From positions 1 to 13,015 of the forward strand of contig JANBQS010000726.1 in the NCBI GenBank assembly GCA_027577415.1: a DNA stretch of 13,015 bases, written 5' to 3'. The number at the start of each line of letters is the position of its first letter. Position 1 is the stretch's first letter. Below, in pieces: positions 7,606 through 13,015 of the stretch. This DNA comes from Coemansia sp. RSA 922 (Eukaryota > Kickxellomycota > Kickxellomycetes > Kickxellales > Kickxellaceae). The notes beneath the pieces are model-generated. The model saw only the letters and a list, made by a program, of their open reading frames with translations, was not told where the DNA came from and made no database searches. The translations under genes and the position numbers were made by a program.

Positions 7606-8181
7606 TTATACACTTTTTGTTGTTACTGACGAAAACCGCCACTTGTCGACTCGCATACGGATTTTCGCGGCCTTGGCATTTCGACCCAAAGATTGTTCGA
7701 TATCAGCCCAGTCGCCGAGAACTTGCAACAATGTGTTTCTGGCAACGGTCTTTGTGTCACCATTTGCCTCTGCTAATGATAAGTGCGATGTTTGTATGAG
7801 GGATTCGAGTAATGTCACTGCGCGGTCAAAATTGTATGCAGCGTTTTGGGCATCGCCATTCTGGCGATATGCCGTAGCCAAGTCCTTGAGTATGGTGGCG
7901 CGGTCGAGCAATATCTGCATTAACTGGGGTGGCCATATACTTGGGTCTTTGGATTCGGCATTAGTAGACCGCATTTTGTGTTTGGCTTCGCTGACGGCCT
8001 GAACGTCAAAGTCACGGACTTTGGGTAATGTATCGAGTAGCGAGATGCATTTTGCCAGACAACCGATACGAATATTTGGGTCGGTATTTGGATTGCTAAT
8101 TATAGCCTTGCAGAGAGTCAATGAACGGTGCGTCGCCTCATCCGCTAGCTGGCGGTCGGCATATGGATCTGCAACATTCAT
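7606..8181 (-). CDS. Small TPR-like protein, function unknown
   Basis: 191 residues from the ATG at 8181 to TAA at 7608-7606; hydrophilic, all-helical in appearance, with no signal peptide or membrane segment. Residues about 95-128 fit the TPR pattern well (KDLATAYRQNGDAQNAAYNF then DRAVTLLESL), and about 151-182 look like a second degenerate TPR (LLQVLGDWADIEQSLGRNAK). The N-terminal half (13-70) is helical with no recognisable motif. TPR folds usually hold protein partners; I do not recognise the family and assign no pathway. An upstream exon is possible: the minus strand just before the ATG reads CTAAC, then GTTGCAG after 15 nt, like a branch point and acceptor (see findings). It is tail to tail with SET9. 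Confidence 0.7.
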   Translation of the reverse strand: MNVADPYADRQLADEATHRSLTLCKAIISNPNTDPNIRIGCLAKCISLLDTLPKVRDFDVQAVSEAKHKMRSTNAESKDPSIWPPQLMQILLDRATILKDLATAYRQNGDAQNAAYNFDRAVTLLESLIQTSHLSLAEANGDTKTVARNTLLQVLGDWADIEQSLGRNAKAAKIRMRVDKWRFSSVTTKSV

Positions 8182-8538
8182 TTGTTGTTAGAGTATAATT
8201 TGACGAGACTAAAAATAAATTTATGCAAGGGAGAGTGAGCCTAATATTGCGGAAAAGTGTTTGATTTCTTTTTTTATTTTTCTGGGCGCATTTTTTGCTG
8301 CTTTTTTCGTGTACAGAAAGAATAATATGTCTACATATGGGATGTGTAATCTGTGATATACTTTATGTTTATTTTGGTTGTTCATTAGATCGTGTATCAA
8401 TGGTTGGTCAGAAAAGGTGTGGCAATATCCGCATGTATCTCTACTCTCCCTTCCCCCAAAGTGGCAAAAAAGCCAATTTCTGATAACAAAATTTTCCACT
8501 CACCCTCCCCCGGTTTTCCAGAAATATCCACGTAGAAA
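8182..8538. other. Intergenic region upstream of the TPR-like gene
   Basis: About 360 bp with T-rich runs (8266-8310) and a C-rich patch (8504-8511). It is the presumed promoter and 5' leader of the minus-strand gene ending at 8181. Frames here either lack an ATG or are low-complexity, and no RNA gene is recognised. A GTGAGT donor-like sequence lies on the minus strand at 8503-8498. Confidence 0.5.
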
Positions 8539-8763
8539 ATGGTAATTTGCTGTTCGGTTTTTTTTATTGTAATGATGGTAGGTCGTTTTTTTAGTAGCGA
8601 TAAATCTGTGAAGAGTACCAGCGCCGATCTTGGATTTCCTAAAACAGAGAGTGGATGGGGGAGGAGGAGTGCGGTGGATCGCGCGAGTGCGGATTTGTTC
8701 AAATGGGTTGGAACTGATGGCGGAATCCCGTCTGTATCATTTTTTTTTTTTTTTGGCAAATAA
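8539..8763 (+). CDS. Unsupported small ORF, 74 codons
   Basis: ATG at 8539 to TAA at 8761-8763. The product would begin with a hydrophobic stretch (VICCSVFFIVMMVGRFF), then a polar centre, then a Phe run encoded by the T15 homopolymer near 8740-8754. I recognise no family, and the homopolymer-encoded Phe run argues against a conserved protein. It may be the upstream leader of the exon starting at 8853. Listed only because it has a real ATG and lies in a region with no stronger gene. Confidence 0.15.
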   Translation: MVICCSVFFIVMMVGRFFSSDKSVKSTSADLGFPKTESGWGRRSAVDRASADLFKWVGTDGGIPSVSFFFFFGK

Positions 8764-8852
8764 ATTTTTCTTGAGCATCTTCATAGATTGATCTCTTTTT
8801 TTGACCAGTTCTTTTCACTCTTGTTCAAACTATTTTATCTACAAAAAAATTC

Positions 8853-8966
8853 ATGTCTTTTATTCCTAATAATATCGCTCCACGGAGATCTGGTGACCCG
8901 ATGGATGTAGATAATGTGATAAGTCCACGGCCTGCGCCACAGCAGAGACACTCTAGTCCTACAAAG
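8853..8966 (+). CDS. Candidate first coding exon (38 codons) with GTACGT donor
   Basis: ATG at 8853 follows a CT-rich and then A-rich leader (CTACAAAAAAATTC), a typical fungal start context. The 38 codons begin MSFIPNNIAPRRSGD and end RHSSPTK; they are polar and Pro/Ser-rich with no low-complexity DNA, and stop exactly at GTACGT (8967-8972). Unspliced, the frame stops after 57 codons at 9024-9026. The following exon is unsettled. The best phase-0 acceptor I see is CTTTTTTGTTTAG at 10029, joining the trihelix gene in frame (SPSA then MSVHMG). Alternatives are AG at 9169 or 9173, giving short hydrophobic tails. I do not recognise the peptide. Confidence 0.45.
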
Positions 8967-9690
8967 GTACGTTTAGAGATAAGCGCTCGAGGGGGGCTGA
9001 TAAGAGGAACAATCAGAAGAGCTTAGTGAGAGAAATATTTGGTCGTTTCTGACTGAGCGGAGGTGTTGCTCCCCGTCCTCTTTTTATTTTATACTATTAC
9101 GCGATTGTATGTTTCCGGCGTAAATCCCCTTTTTGTCGTTATTTTGCTGCATGCCAAGACAATTTCCAGGCAGTCCCAATGCTTGGCGTTGGTCTGGCGA
9201 TCACTCCATTTTCCATCTTATTTGTTTTTTTATTTGCTTGACAGTGCTCAAACTAAAAAAAAAAGTAGAGGACTTGCTGTGCTAAACTTGGTACAATAGA
9301 CAAGGTAGAAATATACATATGCTACTTGTCTTGGCTTTGGCTTGGCACAGCATGGTCTATTCTGAAAATCGTCTTTATAGACAGAAGCTTTAGACGCTTC
9401 CATCTGTGCCAATGTCCCTCTTTTACTCCTTTCTAAAATGAACGTGCTATTCGCATTGCATAATGGCGGGTAGTCACGATTTTTTTTGTCAGACTGAATT
9501 ATGCTCTTTTGTCCCATCTGCAGTCAGGGTTGGAAACCATCCTTCCTAACCCCCTACCCTCTGGCCGACGTCTCGCTTGGGGAGAAGAAGGAAAAAAAAG
9601 GCGGGAAAGACCACCGATGTCAATTAAAAAAGAAGGCGGCAAAATAAAGTTGTCCATCCTCCGCATCGCTTGATGCTGCTGTCTCTAGAC
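8967..9690. other. Non-coding or intronic stretch with no confident gene
   Basis: This stretch follows the GTACGT donor. It shows T-rich runs, several YAG acceptor-like sites (9169, 9173, 9244) and one minus-strand ORF listed separately. It is either intergenic DNA or part of a long (about 1.06 kb) first intron of the trihelix gene. No tRNA, snRNA or repeat family is recognised. Confidence 0.4.
9248..9517 (-). CDS. Unsupported small minus-strand ORF, 89 codons
   Basis: ATG at 9517 to TGA at 9250-9248. The N-terminal two thirds has a mixed, protein-like composition (for example ERSKRGTLAQMEASKASVYK), ending in aromatic, Phe-rich sequence. Immediately upstream on the minus strand is CCTGACTGCAG, which resembles a branch site plus acceptor, so it might be an internal exon. 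No family is recognised. Confidence 0.15.
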   Translation of the reverse strand: MGQKSIIQSDKKNRDYPPLCNANSTFILERSKRGTLAQMEASKASVYKDDFQNRPCCAKPKPRQVAYVYFYLVYCTKFSTASPLLFFLV

Positions 9691-10041
9691 TGGCTTCTTT
9701 CTGCTCTTCCTTTCTACGCCGTTTCTTTCCTTTCCATAAAGCGCCTTTATTTTATTTTTATTTTTACTCCTTTGCTCGCCATCATATTTTTATCACTTGG
9801 TGTTCGTCGATAGAATTCCACACCTTCCATTTATCCTCCCTCTTTCCTTGTTTTCCTTGTTTTCCTTGTTTTCCTTTTATACTGCGCCTCCCTTCTTCCA
9901 CTCCACGCACAAGAGCCCCCCATCAGCATCTCCAATCGTCAATTGTGTTATCCATCTCCTCCTTATCGACGCCTATTATTTTTGCTTGTTGTTTAATTCG
10001 CTATCCCCGCTTACAACTTTTTTGTTTAGAGCCCGAGTGCT
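9691..10041 (+). promoter_or_regulatory. Pyrimidine-rich promoter/leader of the trihelix gene
   Basis: About 350 bp with a strong C+T bias on the plus strand, including a 9 bp tandem repeat, leading to the ATG at 10042. CT-rich tracts before the start are typical of fungal core promoters. The last bases (CTTACAACTTTTTTGTTTAG, ending 10029) also look like a 3' splice site, so part of this stretch could be intron rather than promoter. Confidence 0.45.
9843..9876 (+). repeat. TTTTCCTTG tandem repeat, about 3.8 copies
   Basis: The 9 bp unit TTTTCCTTG is repeated head to tail without mismatches, with incomplete first and last copies. It sits within the pyrimidine-rich leader of the trihelix gene. 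It is a minisatellite-type repeat and likely length-variable. Confidence 0.85.
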
Positions 10042-12183
10042 ATGTCTGTACACATGGGCACACACGACGGAGGACACGGAGGGCCTTCTGCTGCCGCCAT
10101 TGCCGCCGCCGCCGCCACTCATGCAAGCATGGCAATAAGCAACTCGACGCACTGGAGCACAGAGGAGACCAAACTGCTGATCCGAACTTGGGGCGACCAT
10201 CGAGAGGAGTTTGCCGAGATAAAGCGCAATCTAAGCGTGTGGAACAAAGTATTGGAGCGACTACTGAACGCTGGCTTTGTTCGTACTGTTGAGCAATGCC
10301 GTAACCGGTGGAAGTTCCTCGAGACAAAGTATAAAACAGCCGCACGAGATATTGGCTCTGTTGGCTGCACGGCGTGGGAGTTCTTTGACGACATGGATCT
10401 CGCTAAGCACGGCACTACTCATAGACGGAACAGTAGCAGCAGCTCTGTTGGCATGCACCGTCATCTTTACGAGTCTCCTTCGCAAAGTCCATCTCAGCAG
10501 AATAGCGCTCTGATGTCCTCACAGCAACCAGCAGTGGCTCAGTATTCGACTGCTTTGTTGGCTGATCCATATAGCCGCACGCTGCTTCCCCCGATTCGGC
10601 CCGGCGCCGCCATGGCGCCGTCTATGGCGTCAGCCGATAGTGTGCGCTCAATGCGCCACGATTCTCCTGCGCTGCCAGTTGCAGTGTCTTCCTCTCAGCA
10701 CTCACGCCTGTATCAGCCGAGACAAAGTTCGCCCTCTGTTAACTACGCTTACCAGCATAATCTGTCGTCGTCCGCTAGCAGCCTTCCTACTCATTTGCAC
10801 CCGCCCTCGCAGACACAGTACTATGAGGCTGTTGCGACGTCCACGCCACCGCCCCGACGACTGTCTCCTCTACTGTCACAGCAGCAACAGCGATCGCCTC
10901 AGAAACAACAATTGCGCCAGCAAGCTAAACTGCACAGACCGCCGGTAGGCCGTGGTCTAACGTCGCAGATTCAGCAACAACTCAACTTGCGTCACCCCGC
11001 CTCACCATCGGTAACTTATTCTCACCATCCGCTGGCGGCTGGCCACCTGCCCGAGTCACACTCGTCTACACCCGACTCTATTTCTCCCGCTTCAGCCTCG
11101 GCTCATGCCCATCCCGGTGTAAAAGTTAGCGTCGGTCCCAGCTACTTCAACCAGTCTCACGCTCCGGCTGCATCATCAATGAGGCAACATTTGTACCCGG
11201 CTGCCATCAGCCACACAGCTTATAGCCGAGCCTCTTCAGGTCCTGCCGAGCTACGTGTGCCCTCCACGGGGATCGCTAGCAACCTCACCCATGCGAGGCT
11301 GGCGCATGGAGCTATTTTATCCTCTGCTCAGCCGTCCGTATCGTCCTTGCCGCCAGCGGACAAAGCATCGGCTCAGCATGACATATATGAGCACCGCCGT
11401 CACCGAACCTTGTCTGTCGACGACAATTCTGGTCACTACCCTGGCAGCGAACAAGGTCGGCGCCCATCTAATGAGCCAGTCCAAAGCGACGTCCAAAGAG
11501 AAGACACGGACAGGGCGACTACATCTGTTTATATGGATCGATTCAAATCCGATTCTCGGCCTGTATCGGCTGACACTGTCCCACTCGACCTTTCTGCATC
11601 TCGCAAGCGCAAGTTAGAGCGGACGTCTATGCTGCTTGCTAGCAATGAGAGCGAGGCTGACCGTGACGGCAATGAACACGGTTCGGGTAGTGCCACTAAC
11701 GAAGTTGAGCTAGTTGGTACGATTTCTAGAGCCGACTTGTTGGATTTTCTGCGTGAACAGTCGCAGCAGCGCCAACAGCGCGAATCTCTTAGGGCGGAAG
11801 AGAGGAAGCGGAATGAGGATATCCGTCGCGACGAGGAATGGCGGTTCCACGAGTACCAAATGTCGCTGATGCAGCTTATCCAGCATTCACTAGTGCCCTT
11901 TGCCGTTGACGATGACGGCAGCCTTGAGCAAACAGATGTGACTCGAGCACCGCCCGCTGGGTCACCGCGAAACTCAGGTCATGAAGAGGAGACGGAAGGT
12001 AGTGAAGCTAGCAGAGGTGCAGAGCCACAGGCTACTGATGTCAGTGCAACGAATCCTGTGGGAAAAACACTTCTGAGCAAGGCTTATAGCGCCAAGGAGG
12101 TTGAAATGCAATCAAGAACGCCCTCACCTGTTGCTGATGACCTAGGTGCATCCGTTTGTACCCACTCTTTGCCCCCAAGTTGA
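10042..12183 (+). CDS. Trihelix (Myb/SANT-like) DNA-binding protein with CtBP-type motif and coiled coil
   Basis: 713 residues from the ATG at 10042 to TGA 12181-12183, uninterrupted. Residues about 37-104 form a trihelix domain: W38 (HWSTEETKLLIRTWGDHREE), W67 (VWNKVLERL) and W90 (VEQCRNRWKFLETKYK) are the three helix tryptophans, and WEFFDDMD (112-119) matches the amphipathic fourth helix of this family. Such proteins bind DNA in the nucleus. The middle (130-500) is disordered, rich in Ser, Pro, Gln and His. PLDLS (514-518) is a textbook CtBP corepressor motif, followed directly by a basic SRKRKLER patch. A Glu/Arg/Gln-rich coiled coil spans about 566-618, a likely oligomerisation helix. 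Together these suggest a sequence-specific repressor; that role is inferred. The N-terminus could be extended by the exon at 8853-8966. Confidence 0.85.
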   Translation: MSVHMGTHDGGHGGPSAAAIAAAAATHASMAISNSTHWSTEETKLLIRTWGDHREEFAEIKRNLSVWNKVLERLLNAGFVRTVEQCRNRWKFLETKYKTAARDIGSVGCTAWEFFDDMDLAKHGTTHRRNSSSSSVGMHRHLYESPSQSPSQQNSALMSSQQPAVAQYSTALLADPYSRTLLPPIRPGAAMAPSMASADSVRSMRHDSPALPVAVSSSQHSRLYQPRQSSPSVNYAYQHNLSSSASSLPTHLHPPSQTQYYEAVATSTPPPRRLSPLLSQQQQRSPQKQQLRQQAKLHRPPVGRGLTSQIQQQLNLRHPASPSVTYSHHPLAAGHLPESHSSTPDSISPASASAHAHPGVKVSVGPSYFNQSHAPAASSMRQHLYPAAISHTAYSRASSGPAELRVPSTGIASNLTHARLAHGAILSSAQPSVSSLPPADKASAQHDIYEHRRHRTLSVDDNSGHYPGSEQGRRPSNEPVQSDVQREDTDRATTSVYMDRFKSDSRPVSADTVPLDLSASRKRKLERTSMLLASNESEADRDGNEHGSGSATNEVELVGTISRADLLDFLREQSQQRQQRESLRAEERKRNEDIRRDEEWRFHEYQMSLMQLIQHSLVPFAVDDDGSLEQTDVTRAPPAGSPRNSGHEEETEGSEASRGAEPQATDVSATNPVGKTLLSKAYSAKEVEMQSRTPSPVADDLGASVCTHSLPPS

Positions 12184-12206
12184 GTCCTCTTGGGCGTAGA
12201 CATGGC

Positions 12207-12212
12207 AATAAA
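12207..12212 (+). terminator. Poly(A) signal AATAAA
   Basis: A canonical AATAAA lies 24 bp after the trihelix-protein stop codon and is followed by an A/T-rich stretch. This is the likely cleavage and polyadenylation signal of that gene. Confidence 0.6.
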
Positions 12213-12412
12213 AATTACATGTTTATTAATATATTTTCTTGTGCTACGACAACCATTTTGACAGGGAGTTGTTCAAAACTTCCGCCTAGCGTGTCATGCG
12301 GTACCAAGTTTGTGCGTAGTATATTGTATTGAACTATGCCTCCAAATATATCACCACGAGCACCACACACAAAATAGCTGATGACCATTTATCGATGATA
12401 TCTATTATCCTG

Positions 12413-12481
12413 GCTTGTCAATGATTGACAGCAGTCATCAATTTTCGTGTAATGAATGGATTTTGCATTCCATTGACAAGC
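12413..12481. repeat. 11 bp inverted repeat GCTTGTCAATG / CATTGACAAGC
   Basis: Perfect 11 bp arms at 12413-12423 and 12471-12481 enclose 47 nt, within which AATGGA and TCCATT can form a smaller competing hairpin. The arms contain the TGTCA/TGACA pentamer. It could be a paired binding site or an RNA stem. Confidence 0.65.
12416..12430. repeat. TGTCAAT-G-ATTGACA inverted repeat
   Basis: A perfect dyad with 7 bp arms around one base. Its right half, extended by one G, is TGATTGACAG (12422-12431), identical to the composite site described for animal PBX-MEIS/PREP TALE homeodomain pairs. Confidence 0.7.
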
Positions 12482-12595
12482 AATTGTAAATTATCGGCAA
12501 CTTTGCATTTGCGACGCACTCTAGTTCATTACGCATTTCCATTGGCGAAGAAATTCTTGATTGTTATAATTGGCATCAACGATGACACTTTTTAG

Positions 12596-12631
12596 ATACC
12601 ATAGCCAGGTGTGGTGATTTGGTATTGGCTA
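12596..12631. repeat. Interleaved inverted repeats (pseudoknot-like order)
   Basis: ATACCA (12596-12601) and TAGCCA (12602-12607) are followed, after 12 nt, by TGGTAT (12620-12625) and TGGCTA (12626-12631). Each later hexamer is the reverse complement of an earlier one, but in crossing rather than nested order. Confidence 0.6.
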
Positions 12632-12869
12632 GCTGACATTTCCGTACTTTGATCACGCGCGCTATTGACAGATATTGCTAAATTTTACGCAGCTACGACA
12701 TAGTGATATGGCTGCGGTATCAATTCGACAAGGCAGCGCCAAGCTTCTGCTCATATGGCACCGGGACAGCAGTAGCGCGTGCCAGGGATCTCAATACTCA
12801 ATCACCTGCTATGCTGCTCTCTCATGACAATCCCTTTTTCAATGCTTAGTGTTTAACAGCGAAGCATTT

Positions 12870-12886
12870 TTGACAAATATTGTCAA
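12870..12886. repeat. TTGACAA-ATA-TTGTCAA inverted repeat
   Basis: A perfect dyad with 7 bp arms and a 3 bp centre. The TGACA and TGTCA cores are 5 bp apart, the same spacing as in the dyad at 12416-12430 but in the opposite relative orientation. Confidence 0.7.
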
Positions 12887-12899
12887 TGACGTGCATGCT

Positions 12900-12948
12900 T
12901 GTAGTGCTGTATTCCAACGTATGCATGTGCTAAGGAATAAACACTACA
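12900..12948. repeat. Imperfect inverted repeat TGTAGTG...CACTACA
   Basis: TGTAGTGCTGTATT (12900-12913) pairs with AATAAACACTACA (12936-12948) over a 7 bp perfect arm plus a partly matched extension, with a 22 nt loop. Meaning unknown. Confidence 0.4.
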
Positions 12949-13015
12949 GAAAAAGTAGTTGTATTTAGCTACTGCGCAATAAATGCAAAGTATGCATACC
13001 ATATAAGAAAATACC

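Larger units (their letters stand above)
12213..13015. promoter_or_regulatory. Non-coding tail rich in TGACA/TGTCA sites
   Basis: About 800 bp without any substantial reading frame and AT-richer than the genes. It carries eleven TGACA or TGTCA pentamers (at 12259, 12292, 12416, 12426, 12474, 12583, 12634, 12666, 12825, 12871, 12881). Random sequence would give about 1.5. It also holds several inverted repeats. It may be the regulatory region of a gene beyond the right edge, or a degenerate element. No transposase or RNA gene is recognised. Confidence 0.5.

Noticed and set aside
8221..8499. 92-codon minus-strand ORF upstream of the TPR-like gene
   Set aside because: GTG start, composition driven by A/T-rich DNA, no recognisable motif.
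8397..8759. 120-codon minus-strand ORF
   Set aside because: It begins at TTG, contains no ATG, and its Lys run comes from the T15 homopolymer. Kept only as a possible exon context for the donor at 8503.
9945..10345. Frames overlapping the start of the trihelix gene (9797-10138 +, 9945-10292 +, 10040-10345 -)
   Set aside because: They translate the CT-rich leader or the out-of-frame Ala/Gly codons; the trihelix domain lies only in the 10042 frame.
12258..12264. TTGACA as a bacterial -35 promoter element
   Set aside because: The window is eukaryotic and no spaced -10 element or bacterial gene follows.
12184..13015. Transposon remnant with coding potential, tRNA, or CRISPR-like array
   Set aside because: No frame of useful length, no A/B box or cloverleaf, no regular spacer-repeat structure; the repeats are short dyads at irregular distances.

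Overview
The window looks like nuclear DNA from a filamentous, early-diverging fungus. A Kickxellomycotina/Zoopagomycota-type lineage is my best guess, but this is inference from gene style and not from any search. The grounds are a very long fungal-specific transcription factor full of Ala, Gln and His homopolymers, an H4K20-type SET methyltransferase, CT-rich 5' leaders, GTGAGT/GTACGT donor-like sites, AATAAA signals and mostly uninterrupted reading frames. There are no bacterial operons, phage genes, CRISPR arrays, tRNAs or rRNAs.

Layout, left to right. (1) Positions 1-4320 (+) hold a 5'-truncated fungal-specific transcription factor; its expected zinc cluster is not in the window. (2) Positions 4449-4820 (-) encode a Cks1/Suc1 cyclin-dependent-kinase subunit. 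(3) A 295-465 bp divergent promoter separates it from a SET9-like histone H4 lysine-20 methyltransferase (5286-7577, +). That protein carries a PWWP/Tudor-like module and a C-terminal MRG15/Esa1-type chromo barrel. (4) Positions 7606-8181 (-) encode a small TPR-like protein that converges on SET9 with 28 bp between the stop codons. (5) Positions 8182-10041 contain no confident intact gene. They hold a good candidate first exon (8853-8966) with a GTACGT donor, two weak small ORFs and a strongly pyrimidine-rich stretch. (6) Positions 10042-12183 (+) encode a trihelix (Myb/SANT-like) DNA-binding protein with a CtBP-type PLDLS motif and a C-terminal coiled coil. (7) Positions 12184-13015 are AT-richer non-coding DNA with a dense cluster of TGACA/TGTCA pentamers, several in dyads.

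Functionally the window centres on nuclear regulation: two transcription regulators, a cell-cycle CDK adaptor and a chromatin writer. The most interesting item is the SET9 protein. It joins an H4K20 writer to two candidate methyl-lysine or chromatin reader modules in one chain, and it shares an upstream region with CKS1. The second is the TGACA/TGTCA-rich non-coding tail, whose dyad type also occurs once in the CKS1-SET9 promoter.
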